64,000 nt of DNA, from contig NZ_UTIQ01000084.1 in the NCBI RefSeq assembly GCF_900582625.1, forward strand, positions 806,001 to 870,000, read 5' to 3'. The notes beneath the pieces are model-generated. The model was given only the letters and a program-made list of their open reading frames with translations. It did not search any database and was not told where the DNA came from. The position numbers were made by a program, and so were the translations under genes. Source of the DNA: Pseudomonas viridiflava (GTDB lineage: Bacteria; Pseudomonadota; Gammaproteobacteria; Pseudomonadales; Pseudomonadaceae). Position 1 is the stretch's first letter; each line of letters starts with the position of its first letter. This document shows, piece by piece, positions 37,222-46,561 of the stretch.

Positions 37222-39348
37222 GTGGCTCTTAGCTCTCTGGACTACGCCGTCGAACAGATTCTGCAGCGCATCGACGGACCGATTCACCTTGGCCTGCCAC
37301 TGGGCCTGGGGAAACCCAATCGGCTGGTCAACGCGTTGTATCAGCGCATCAAAGCGATGCCCCATCGCTCGCTGACCATTTACACCGCGCTGTCTCTTGG
37401 CCGTCCCCATGCCAGCAGTGATCTTGAGCAGCGCTTGATGGCGCCGTTTCTGGAGCGGGTGTTTGGCAATTATCCAGAGCTCGATTATCTGAAAGACCAG
37501 CGCCGCGGCGAGCTGCCGGCCAATGTTCAGTTGCAGGAGTTTTATCTGCAGCCGGGCAGCCAGCTGCAAAACACAAAAGCGCAGCAGGCATACGTCAGCC
37601 TCAATTACAGCCAGGTGGCGCGAGACCTCAATCGCAAGGGCATCAACGTCGTCGCGCAGTTGGTGGCCGCAGATGTTGCCCGCCCGGACCTCGTCAGCCT
37701 GAGCTGCAACACCGATATCACCCTCGATTTATTACCGATGCTGCACGCGCGCAAGCAGGCCGGCGAGACGATTGTCTGCGTGGGTCAGATTCATGCTGAT
37801 CTGCCGTATATGCCGGGCGATGCCGAGCGGCCGCTGGATGACTTCGATGTGCTGGTCGAAGCTGGCGAGCCCAGTACCTTGTTCTCCACGCCGAATATGC
37901 CGGTGGGCGTCGCCGATCACGCCATCGGCCTGTACGCCAGCAGCCTGGTGCGCGATGGCGGCACCTTGCAGATTGGCATTGGCTCGATGGGCGACGCAGT
38001 GACCGCCGCCTTGCTTAATCGCCAGGGCAACAATGGCGGTTACCAGGCGGCGTTGCAGGCCCTTGATATTGGTCGTTGGGGTGAGTTGGTGGAGCGCTTC
38101 GGTGGGCTGCAGCCTTTTGCCAAGGGCCTGTATGGGTGCAGTGAAATGTTGGTGCCGGGCCTGGTGGCGCTGTTCGATGCAGGCATCGTGCGGCGCCCGG
38201 TATTTGCTGATGAGCGCTTGCAGCAATTGGCGAACGCGGGAATTGTGGATGAGCACGGTCATCTCAACCTCGCCGTGTGGCCAAAGGCCGAGCCCGCCAT
38301 TGTTCTCGATCAGCCCCTGGTCTCCTGGTTGCAAGAGCAGGACATGCTCGAAGCAGGCGTACGCGTCGAAGAGCAACGGGTGCGCTTGCCCGATGGCCGT
38401 ACGGTGGCTGCCGATCTAACCGATCCGGCGTGCGTGAACGCGTTGCAGGAATACCTGAAACCGACCACCGCTGGCGTGTGCATTCACGGCGGGTTCTTTC
38501 TCGGCCCTCAAGCGTTTTATCGGCGCTTGCAACAGCTCAACGATGAGCGCCGTTCGCGTATCGGCATGACCGGCATCAGCTATATCAACCGGCTATACGG
38601 CCAGGAAGATCTGAAACGCTTGCAGCGCACCCAGGCGCGCTTCATCAACAGCGCCTTTTGCGTGACCTTGCTGGGCGCCAGTGCGGCCGATCAGTTGGAA
38701 GATGGCCGCGTCATCAGTGGCGTTGGCGGGCAATACGACTTCTTTGCTCAAGCCCATGAGCTGGACGATGCGCGCGCCATTCTGATGCTGCGCAGTTGGC
38801 GCGAAGCCGATGGAGAGGTGAGCTCCAATGTGCGCTGGGACTACGGCCACACCACCATCCCTCGGCACTTGCGCGACATCGTCATCACCGAATATGGCAT
38901 CGCCGACTTGCGTGGCAAAAACGACGCTCAGGTGATCGCCGCGTTGCTGCAAATTGCCGACTCGCGTTTTCAGAATGAGCTGATCGAGCAGGCGCAGGCG
39001 GCGGGCAAGTTAGCGGATGATTTTGTGCTGGACGAGGCGTTTCGCGATAACACGCCGGAGCGTTTGCAGGCCTGTTATGAAGAGCACAAAAACCTGTTCG
39101 CGGAATATCCGCTGGGCTGCGATTTCACCGACGAAGAACAGGATTTGCTGCGCGCGCTGCGCTGGCTGAAGAGCAAGCTCAAGCTCAGCGAAGTGTTGGA
39201 GTTAGGCAAGGCGGCGTTGTTTGATCAGCCGGAGCCGGGGGCGTTTGACGCGCACCTGGAACGTTTGCAATTGGCGCAGCCGGAAGGAATCAAGGAACAG
39301 CTTTATCAGAAGCTGGTGCTGGCGGGGTTGCAGGCCACCGCGCCTTAA
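37222..39348 (+). CDS. Acetyl-CoA hydrolase/transferase family protein
   Basis: This 708-residue protein belongs to the class I CoA-transferase family. Its first half has IHLGLPLGLGKPNRLVNALY and VQIGIGSMGDAV-like sequence (LQIGIGSMGDAVTAAL). The C-terminal AcetylCoA_hyd_C domain has VGGQYDFF, then DIVITEYGIADLRGKND with the conserved glutamate that accepts CoA in related enzymes. It is longer than typical 500-residue homologues, with an added C-terminal helical part after about residue 600. The acyl substrate is unknown. The GTG start at 37222 follows GGAG. It lies between cycB and xpt. Confidence 0.8.
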   Translation: MALSSLDYAVEQILQRIDGPIHLGLPLGLGKPNRLVNALYQRIKAMPHRSLTIYTALSLGRPHASSDLEQRLMAPFLERVFGNYPELDYLKDQRRGELPANVQLQEFYLQPGSQLQNTKAQQAYVSLNYSQVARDLNRKGINVVAQLVAADVARPDLVSLSCNTDITLDLLPMLHARKQAGETIVCVGQIHADLPYMPGDAERPLDDFDVLVEAGEPSTLFSTPNMPVGVADHAIGLYASSLVRDGGTLQIGIGSMGDAVTAALLNRQGNNGGYQAALQALDIGRWGELVERFGGLQPFAKGLYGCSEMLVPGLVALFDAGIVRRPVFADERLQQLANAGIVDEHGHLNLAVWPKAEPAIVLDQPLVSWLQEQDMLEAGVRVEEQRVRLPDGRTVAADLTDPACVNALQEYLKPTTAGVCIHGGFFLGPQAFYRRLQQLNDERRSRIGMTGISYINRLYGQEDLKRLQRTQARFINSAFCVTLLGASAADQLEDGRVISGVGGQYDFFAQAHELDDARAILMLRSWREADGEVSSNVRWDYGHTTIPRHLRDIVITEYGIADLRGKNDAQVIAALLQIADSRFQNELIEQAQAAGKLADDFVLDEAFRDNTPERLQACYEEHKNLFAEYPLGCDFTDEEQDLLRALRWLKSKLKLSEVLELGKAALFDQPEPGAFDAHLERLQLAQPEGIKEQLYQKLVLAGLQATAP

Positions 39349-39375
39349 CGCGGTGCCCCGTTTGAGCGGCAATGG

Positions 39376-39963
<588 letters not shown>

Positions 39964-40009
39964 TTAGCAGTGCAGGTTAGTAAAGGCAGGGGCGCACAGC
40001 GGCGCCCGA

Positions 40010-42019
40010 CTATTTTTTCATCATGGCGCGGATGTCAGCCAGGGCCGCGTTACCGCGTACCGCTTTGACTTCCACGGGGGTATCTTCCAGGCCTTCCCAC
40101 GACAAATCTTCGGGCGGCAATTCGTCGAGGAAACGACTTGGCGAGCAGTCGATGATCTCGCCGTACTGTTTGCGTTTGGCCGCGAAGGTGAACGCCAGCG
40201 TCTGCCGCGCGCGGGTGATGCCCACGTACGCCAGGCGGCGTTCTTCCTCGATGGTGTCGGCTTCGATGCTGGAGCGGTGGGGCAGAATTTCTTCTTCCAT
40301 ACCAATGATGAACACGTACGGAAATTCCAACCCTTTGGAGGCGTGCAAGGTCAGCATTTGCACGCCTTCGGCGCCTTCTTCCTCTTCTTGCTGGCGTTCG
40401 AGCATGTCGCGCAATACCAGTTTGCCGATGGCGTCTTCAATGGTCATGTCGCCGTCTTCGTCGCGCTCAAGCGTGTTCTTCAGCGCATCGATTAGGAACC
40501 AGACGTTGCCCATCCGCGCCTCGGCCACTTTGTCGCTGGAGGCGTTCTGGCGCAGCCAGTTTTCGTAATCGATGTCCATGACCATGCTGCGCAGCACGGC
40601 GATCGGCTCGTTCTCGGCGCACTGCTGGCGAATCTTGTCCATCCAGTGTTTGAACCGTTGCAGGCGTTCGCTGTAACGGCTGTCCAGATGCTCGCCCAGG
40701 CCCATTTCGTCGGCGGCGTTGTACATGGAAATCTTGCGCTCAGTGGCGTAGTTGCCGAGCTTTTCCAGGGTGGTGGAACCGATTTCGCGACGCGGCACGT
40801 TGATCACACGCAAGAAGGCGTTGTCGTCATCGGGGTTCACCAACAGCCGGAAGTAGGCCATCAAATCCTTCACTTCCTGCCGCGCGAAAAAGCTGGTGCC
40901 GCCCGATAAGCGATAGGGAATCTGGTGGTGCTGAAGTTTCAGCTCCATCAGTTTTGCCTGGTAGTTGCCGCGATACAAAATTGCGAAATCGCTGTACGGC
41001 CGGTCGGTGCGCAGGTGCAGGCTGAGAATTTCCATGGCCACGCGTTCGCATTCGGCGTCTTCGTTTTTGCAACGAATCACGCGGATCTCATCGCCATGGC
41101 CCATCTCGCTCCACAGCTGTTTTTCGAAGGCGTGCGGGTTGTTGGCGATCAGCGTGTTGGCGCATTTGAGGATGCGGCTGGTGGAGCGGTAGTTCTGCTC
41201 AAGCATCACGACTTTGAGCGAGGGAAAGTCCTCTTTCAGCAGCATGAGGTTTTCCGGTCGTGCGCCGCGCCAGGCATAAATCGACTGGTCGTCATCACCC
41301 ACCACGGTGAACTGATTGCGCATGCCCACTAGCATTTTCACCAGCAGGTATTGGCTGGCGTTAGTGTCCTGGTATTCGTCCACCAGCAGGTAGCGCACCT
41401 TGTTCTGCCATTTTTCCAAGATGTCGGTGTGGTCCTGGAATAGTTTTACCGGCAGCAAGATCAGGTCGTCGAAGTCCACCGCGTTGTACGCCTTGAGCGT
41501 GCGCTGGTAATGCATGTAGACGATGGCGGCGGTTTGTTCTTTGGGGTTGCGGGCGTTTTCCAGCGCTTCGGGCGGCAGGATCAGGTCGTTTTTCCACGAG
41601 CCGATGTAGCCTTTGATCTCGTCGATGCCGTCATCGCCCGAGTACTCTTTTTGCATGATGTCGCTGAGCAGCGCCTTGATGTCGCCGTCATCGAAAATCG
41701 AGAAACCAGGCTTGTAACCGAGGCGGGCGTACTCTTTACGGATGATGTTCATGCCCAGGTTGTGGAAGGTGCACACCGTCAGGCCGCGGCCTTCAACACC
41801 CTTGAGCAGGGTGCCAACGCGTTCTTTCATTTCGCGCGCGGCCTTGTTGGTAAAAGTCATCGCCACGATGTGTTGCGCGCGGACGCCGCACTGCTGAACC
41901 AGGTGGGCAATCTTGCGGGTGATTACGCTGGTCTTGCCAGAACCGGCGCCAGCGAGCACCAATAGTGGGCCGCCGACGTAGTTCACGGCTTCTTGCTGCC
42001 GGGGATTGAGTCGGGACAT
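40010..42019 (-). CDS. rep: ATP-dependent DNA helicase Rep
   Basis: This 669-residue superfamily 1A 3'-5' helicase helps replication forks past protein blocks and restart. Motifs in order: Q motif with LNPRQQEAV, Walker A LAGAGSGKTSVITRKI, TFTNKAAREM, Walker B YLLVDEYQDTN, motif III VVGDDDQSIYAWRGA, motif IV VMLEQNYRSTSRIL, LTLHASKGLEFPYVF and the final VGITRARQTL. The ATG at 42019 yields the usual Rep length; in-frame sequence further upstream is not conserved-looking. Confidence 0.96.
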   Translation of the reverse strand: MSRLNPRQQEAVNYVGGPLLVLAGAGSGKTSVITRKIAHLVQQCGVRAQHIVAMTFTNKAAREMKERVGTLLKGVEGRGLTVCTFHNLGMNIIRKEYARLGYKPGFSIFDDGDIKALLSDIMQKEYSGDDGIDEIKGYIGSWKNDLILPPEALENARNPKEQTAAIVYMHYQRTLKAYNAVDFDDLILLPVKLFQDHTDILEKWQNKVRYLLVDEYQDTNASQYLLVKMLVGMRNQFTVVGDDDQSIYAWRGARPENLMLLKEDFPSLKVVMLEQNYRSTSRILKCANTLIANNPHAFEKQLWSEMGHGDEIRVIRCKNEDAECERVAMEILSLHLRTDRPYSDFAILYRGNYQAKLMELKLQHHQIPYRLSGGTSFFARQEVKDLMAYFRLLVNPDDDNAFLRVINVPRREIGSTTLEKLGNYATERKISMYNAADEMGLGEHLDSRYSERLQRFKHWMDKIRQQCAENEPIAVLRSMVMDIDYENWLRQNASSDKVAEARMGNVWFLIDALKNTLERDEDGDMTIEDAIGKLVLRDMLERQQEEEEGAEGVQMLTLHASKGLEFPYVFIIGMEEEILPHRSSIEADTIEEERRLAYVGITRARQTLAFTFAAKRKQYGEIIDCSPSRFLDELPPEDLSWEGLEDTPVEVKAVRGNAALADIRAMMKK

Positions 42020-42270
42020 GTCGTTGTATCGCAGGAAAGTGGGCGCGCATTTTAGCAGGCCTGATGCACAATGCCTTAACCGTCTGGATACTGTGACGCA
42101 CGCCATACTGGCCGCGTGATGGTCTTGGTTATTTCGGGTAATGCAGTACGCTAGTGCCTCATCAGCGGGGGCTGATGGGGAATACATCGCACAGGATGTG
42201 CGCAAGAGACGCCGATAACGGCGCGAAAGGGCGGTAGAACCGCCATGTGGATTGTTTTGGGGGAAGTCGT

Positions 42271-43947
42271 TTGTCCGCGCATGTTGAAACCTTGCGTATT
42301 GTCCTGCTGGCCGAAACGCCAGAATGGGCGGCGCTGTTGCGCGAGCATTTGGCGGCGATGGGCAACCCGTCGGCGCTGATTACCGCACCTTCCTGGGCGG
42401 CCGCCAGTGGCCTGTTTGACGATCACGTCCACGGCCTTCTGTTAACCACACCCGGCCTTCAGCCTGCTCCCGGCAGTTGCCCGTTGCCCACCGTTCTACT
42501 GCTAGAACACGAGCCGGCCGAGCCGCCGGTTGGCATCAGCGATTGGCTGGTGCGCGAGACATTGAGCGCCGATACCCTGCGCCGCTGCCTGCGTTATGTG
42601 CGCGAGCACGGCGTGCTTAAAGACACGCTTCAGCGCCTGGCCGAGCAGGATCCGCTCACTGGCATCGCCAACCGCCAAGGCTTTCAAACCCTGCTCACCG
42701 CGCAATTGGCTGAATTCAAAGGCCGTGGGCTGGCGCTCGGGCATCTGGATCTCGACAACTTCCGCCACGCCAACGATGCGCTCGGCCACCAAGCCGGTGA
42801 CCGGCTGATTCTGCAGGTGGTGGCGCGGCTCAAAGCGCAACTCTCCGTAGATGATCATCTGGCCCGTTTAGGCAGCGATGAATTTGCCCTGCTGCTGGAT
42901 ATCCGCCGCGATCCCAAGCGCGCCGAGCGCATGGCCGAACGCATTACCGAAGCACTGTCCGAGCCCTACTGGGTCGATGGCGAAAGCCTGCTGATCGGCT
43001 GCAGCCTAGGTGTGGCGCACGCCCGTGCCGACGCCGGCGCCGATCCGCTGATGTGGCATGCCCATATCGCCATGCAGCAGGCCAAGAGCCAGCAGGGCTG
43101 CACCTTTCACGTGTTTGACGAACGCATCAACCGCAATGCCCGCAGTCTTGCCGACCTGGAAAGCGAACTGCGCCGCGCCTTGCGCCGCGATGAACTGGAG
43201 CTGCATTACCAGCCGCGCCTGTGCCTGAAAACCGGGCATATTCTGGGCCTTGAAGCGCTGGTGCGCTGGCGCCACGCCGAGCGCGGGTTGCTGGCGCCTA
43301 ACGAGTTCGTACCATTGGCCGAAGAGAGCGGGCTGATTGTGCCGCTGGGTTACTGGGTTATTTCGCGCGCGTTGCGCGATATGCAGTGGCTGCGCGGGCG
43401 CGGTTTGCCGGCGCTGCATATGGCGGTGAACCTGTCGTTTCGCCAGTTCCAAGACAGTCAGTTGCTGAGCACCCTGGCGCGCCTGATCGAGGAGCGCGGC
43501 GTTGACGCGCAGTGGCTGGAATTCGAATTGACCGAAACCGCCGTGATGCGCCGCAGTGATCACGTACAACAAACCATGAAGGCGCTGGGCAAGCTCGGCG
43601 TGCGTTTTTCCCTCGACGATTTCGGCACCGGTTTTTCATCGTTCGTGCACCTGAACAACCTGCCGATCACCATGTTGAAGATCGACAAGAGCTTTGTCGG
43701 CGGCATGGATAACCGCCCCGAGAATCGTCAGTTAGTCCGGGCAATGATCAACCTGGCGCATAACCTGGAACTGGCCGTGGTGGCCGAAGGCGTGGAAAAC
43801 GCCGAGCAGCTGGCGCTGCTGCGTCAGTTTGGCTGCGATCAGGTGCAGGGTTACTTGGTCAGCAAGCCTCTGCCCCTGGCCGACCTGGCGCGCTTTCTGG
43901 TGTTTGGTAGTCGTCAGGCGATGCTGTCGGGGCCACTGTCGGGCTAA
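42271..43947 (+). CDS. EAL-domain c-di-GMP phosphodiesterase with degenerate GGDEF domain
   Basis: This protein of about 558 residues has an N-terminal receiver-like region (about 1-115, without a clear phospho-acceptor aspartate). A GGDEF domain at about 125-290 reads GSDEF at the catalytic loop. A C-terminal EAL domain at about 300-550 keeps EALVRWRH, NLSFRQF, ELTETA, DDFGTGFSSF, KIDKSF and AEGVE. Phosphodiesterase residues are therefore complete, while cyclase activity is unlikely. I prefer the TTG start at 42271, 4 bases after GGGGGAAG; GTG 42247 is an alternative. Its last 89 bases overlap the 3' end of the convergent MATE gene. Confidence 0.85.
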   Translation: MSAHVETLRIVLLAETPEWAALLREHLAAMGNPSALITAPSWAAASGLFDDHVHGLLLTTPGLQPAPGSCPLPTVLLLEHEPAEPPVGISDWLVRETLSADTLRRCLRYVREHGVLKDTLQRLAEQDPLTGIANRQGFQTLLTAQLAEFKGRGLALGHLDLDNFRHANDALGHQAGDRLILQVVARLKAQLSVDDHLARLGSDEFALLLDIRRDPKRAERMAERITEALSEPYWVDGESLLIGCSLGVAHARADAGADPLMWHAHIAMQQAKSQQGCTFHVFDERINRNARSLADLESELRRALRRDELELHYQPRLCLKTGHILGLEALVRWRHAERGLLAPNEFVPLAEESGLIVPLGYWVISRALRDMQWLRGRGLPALHMAVNLSFRQFQDSQLLSTLARLIEERGVDAQWLEFELTETAVMRRSDHVQQTMKALGKLGVRFSLDDFGTGFSSFVHLNNLPITMLKIDKSFVGGMDNRPENRQLVRAMINLAHNLELAVVAEGVENAEQLALLRQFGCDQVQGYLVSKPLPLADLARFLVFGSRQAMLSGPLSG

Positions 43948-45298
43948 TTGCCAGCAGTCGCGCGGTTTTCCATTCAAACCCCAGCGTCAGACCCAGCGCC
44001 GCGCAGGCCAAGCCGGCGGCTAAACCCCACCACACGCCTTGCGCGCCCCAGCCCAAGTGAAATGCCAGCCACCAGGCGGCTGGCGCACCGACAGCCCAAT
44101 AACAAACCAGCCCAACAAAGAACGTGGTTTTGGCGTCTTTCAAACCGCGTATCGCGCCCATGGCGATGGTTTGAATGCCATCGAACAGCTCGAACCAGGC
44201 GGCGATGGCCAACAAACTCACCGCCAGGGCGACGATGCTGGCGAATTCGGGATCGCTGGCATCCAGAAACAGATCAACAACCGCGTAGGGCGCCAGCCAG
44301 AACAGCAGCGCGAAACCGAGCATGCAGCAACCGCCAATGGCGATGCCCAGGCGGCCGGCGCGACGTGCATCGGCCAGCCGCCCCGCGCCGAAGTGTTGCC
44401 CAATACGGAAGGTCACGGCGTAGGAAATGCCCACCGGCACCATAAACGCCACGTACACCGACTGCAGCGCAATTTGGTGCGCCGCCAGTTGCGTACTCCC
44501 CAGTGCGCCCATGCACAACGCGGCGAAGGCAAACAATCCGGACTCTACCGCGTAGGTGCCGCCAATCGGCAGGCCCAGGCGCAGCAGCTCTTTCATCGCC
44601 GCCCGATCCGGGCGCAGCAGTCCGACAAACACCGGATACAACCGATAAGCCCGATGGCGCATCACATGCAGCGCCAGCAGCAGCGCCATAACGGTGCTGA
44701 CGATGGCAGTTACCAACCCGATTCCCGCCAGACCCAAATGCGGCAGGCCAAACAGGCCGTGAATCAGCGCGTAATTCAGGCCCAGATTTGCCACCGCGCC
44801 GCCAATGCTGATCGCCATCACCGGACCCGCTCGGCCTAAGGCGCTGGTAAATCCGCGCAGCGCCATAAAGGTCATGTAACCGGGCAGGGCGAACGCCAGC
44901 GTGGAAAGGAACTGCTCGGCGCCGTGCACGCTCTCGGGCGACTGACCAAACATCAACAGAATCGGACCCAGGTTCCACAGCAGCACACCCGCCGTTACTG
45001 CCATGGCCCAGCCGAGCCACAAGCCGTTCTGGCTGATGTGCACCACGCCGCGTGCGTCGTTGCTGCCGTGGCGAATCGCGACCAGATTGCCCACGGCGGC
45101 AATGACGCCCACGCAGAAGATTGAAACGAACGAATAGCTCGCCGCGCCAAGCCCGCCGCCTGCCAGTTCCGCCGGGCCGAGCAGGCCCATCATCACGGTG
45201 TCGGTAAACACCATCATCACGTGCGCCAATTGCGCGGCGATCAAGGGGCCCGCCAATCGCAGGATGGCTTTTAATTCGGCTTGGGTGGCATTGGGCAT
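43859..45298 (-). CDS. MATE family multidrug exporter (NorM-like)
   Basis: This 479-residue inner-membrane protein of twelve predicted helices belongs to the NorM/PmpM type: AAQLAHVMMVFTDTVMMGLLG in helix 1 (with the conserved acidic residue), PIGGTYAVESGLFAFAALCMG, QIALQSVYVAFMVPVG and LFDGIQTIAMGAIRGLKDAK. Such pumps exchange cationic drugs for H+ or Na+. The C-terminal tail after WKTARLLA (about 30 residues) is polar and is encoded antisense to the end of the EAL gene. A LysR gene diverges from its 5' end. Confidence 0.88.
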   Translation of the reverse strand: MPNATQAELKAILRLAGPLIAAQLAHVMMVFTDTVMMGLLGPAELAGGGLGAASYSFVSIFCVGVIAAVGNLVAIRHGSNDARGVVHISQNGLWLGWAMAVTAGVLLWNLGPILLMFGQSPESVHGAEQFLSTLAFALPGYMTFMALRGFTSALGRAGPVMAISIGGAVANLGLNYALIHGLFGLPHLGLAGIGLVTAIVSTVMALLLALHVMRHRAYRLYPVFVGLLRPDRAAMKELLRLGLPIGGTYAVESGLFAFAALCMGALGSTQLAAHQIALQSVYVAFMVPVGISYAVTFRIGQHFGAGRLADARRAGRLGIAIGGCCMLGFALLFWLAPYAVVDLFLDASDPEFASIVALAVSLLAIAAWFELFDGIQTIAMGAIRGLKDAKTTFFVGLVCYWAVGAPAAWWLAFHLGWGAQGVWWGLAAGLACAALGLTLGFEWKTARLLAISPTVAPTASPDDYQTPESAPGRPGAEAC

Positions 45299-45449
45299 GA
45301 TGAGTCTGACTCAAACTGAAAAAGGCGCCCGCTTTACGCTGGCGTTATGAAGAGCCGCTATCTTGCGAGAGAAAACTTGACGCCACAAAAGGATAAAAAC
45401 GATGCCAGGCATGACCTAAACTCATGCCTTGTCGATAAGGAGTTGCGCG

Positions 45450-46370
45450 ATGACTCAGCGTCTTCCCGGTTTGTATGCCTTGCGCGCCTTTGAGGCGGCC
45501 GCCCGTTACAGCTCGTTCACACAAGCGGCGCAAGAATTGGCCATCACTCAAAGCGCCGTGAGCCGGCACATCCGTACGCTGGAAGAACATTTTGGCTGCC
45601 GTCTTTTTCAGCGTGCCGGGCGGACGTTACAGCTCACGGAAGCGGCTCGCCTGTTACTGCCTGGCATACGCGACGGTTTCGCTGCGCTTGAGCGGGCATG
45701 CGCCACGTTGCGCACCGACGAAACCACGCTGCGACTCAAGGCCCCTTCAACGTTGACGATGCGATGGTTACTGGCGCGGTTGTCGCGTTTTCGCCTGCTC
45801 GGCGACGGCTTGGAAGTGCAGCTGACCAGCGCTTGGATGGATGTCGATCGGGTGGATTTTCAGCAAGAGCCCTTCGATTGCGCGGTATTGCTGGGTAAGG
45901 GCGAATTTCCCGAGGACTGGGAAAGCGTGCCGCTATTTGCTGAGTGGCTTATTCCTGTTTGCGCACCGGAAGCGGTGGGCCAGGCGCCTTGGGATGTGCC
46001 GCGATTGCAGCAGGCGCAACTGCTTCATCCCACTCCCGACCGTCGCGACTGGCGGCGTTGGTTGGAAGCGATGGGGTTGGCCGAGCAGATTCCGCTCAAG
46101 GGCGGGCAGGTATTCGACACATTGGAGCTGGGCATGGTCGCCGCAGCGCGGGGCTACGGCGTTTCGATTGGCGATCTGGTGATGGTGGCTGAAGACGTCG
46201 CCCATGGCCGGCTAGCGTTGCCATGGCCCAGCGCAGTGGCCAGCGGTGACAGTTATTTCCTGGTGTGGCCTAAGGCCCGGCGCGGCCAGGCGCGCTATCA
46301 ACGACTGCGCGATTACCTATTAAATGAGGTGCACGCCATGCAGTTACCTGACGTCGTACATCTTCTGTAA
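45450..46370 (+). CDS. LysR-family transcriptional regulator
   Basis: This 306-residue regulator has an N-terminal winged HTH (ALRAFEAAARYSSFTQAAQE, LAITQSAVSRHIRTLEEHFG) and a two-lobed effector domain. The RYSSFTQAAQELAITQSAVSR style and the substrate-domain layout resemble the GcvA subgroup. ATG 45450 lies 7 bases after AAGGAG; an upstream in-frame ATG lacks such a site. It is divergent from the MATE exporter and might control it, as LysR genes often regulate a divergent neighbour. The effector is unknown. Confidence 0.88.
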   Translation: MTQRLPGLYALRAFEAAARYSSFTQAAQELAITQSAVSRHIRTLEEHFGCRLFQRAGRTLQLTEAARLLLPGIRDGFAALERACATLRTDETTLRLKAPSTLTMRWLLARLSRFRLLGDGLEVQLTSAWMDVDRVDFQQEPFDCAVLLGKGEFPEDWESVPLFAEWLIPVCAPEAVGQAPWDVPRLQQAQLLHPTPDRRDWRRWLEAMGLAEQIPLKGGQVFDTLELGMVAAARGYGVSIGDLVMVAEDVAHGRLALPWPSAVASGDSYFLVWPKARRGQARYQRLRDYLLNEVHAMQLPDVVHLL

Positions 46371-46438
46371 TCTTTGTTCGGTAAATATGCGACGGAGTGC
46401 TGGCTAAATGCCGCTTTTTATTTGACGCACGATTTCAC

Positions 46439-46466
46439 TCAAGTATTCTTCGCGCCCCGCCGAACA
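46439..46466 (+). promoter_or_regulatory. Sigma-28 (FliA)-type promoter of the chemoreceptor gene
   Basis: TCAAG at 46439-46443 and GCCGAACA at 46459-46466 are separated by 15 bases, matching the FliA pattern TCAAG-N15-GCCGATAA with one or two differences. Chemoreceptor genes are commonly FliA-dependent. It ends 96 bases before the start codon. Confidence 0.6.
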
Positions 46467-46478
46467 CCTATGTAAGCA

Positions 46479-46509
46479 GGCTGCCTTCCACAAGCGGGCG
46501 GCCTTTTTT
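46479..46509 (+). terminator. Terminator-like hairpin downstream of the sigma-28-type promoter
   Basis: GGCTGCC pairs with GGCGGCC (one G-U pair) over an 11-base loop, followed by six T. It may end the LysR transcript, but it lies after the putative chemoreceptor promoter and so would also sit in that gene's leader. Confidence 0.6.
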
Positions 46510-46561
46510 CTGCTTTTATAAGGAAGCGGTTCCACAGCCGTATTACCCCACGGAGATGTAC

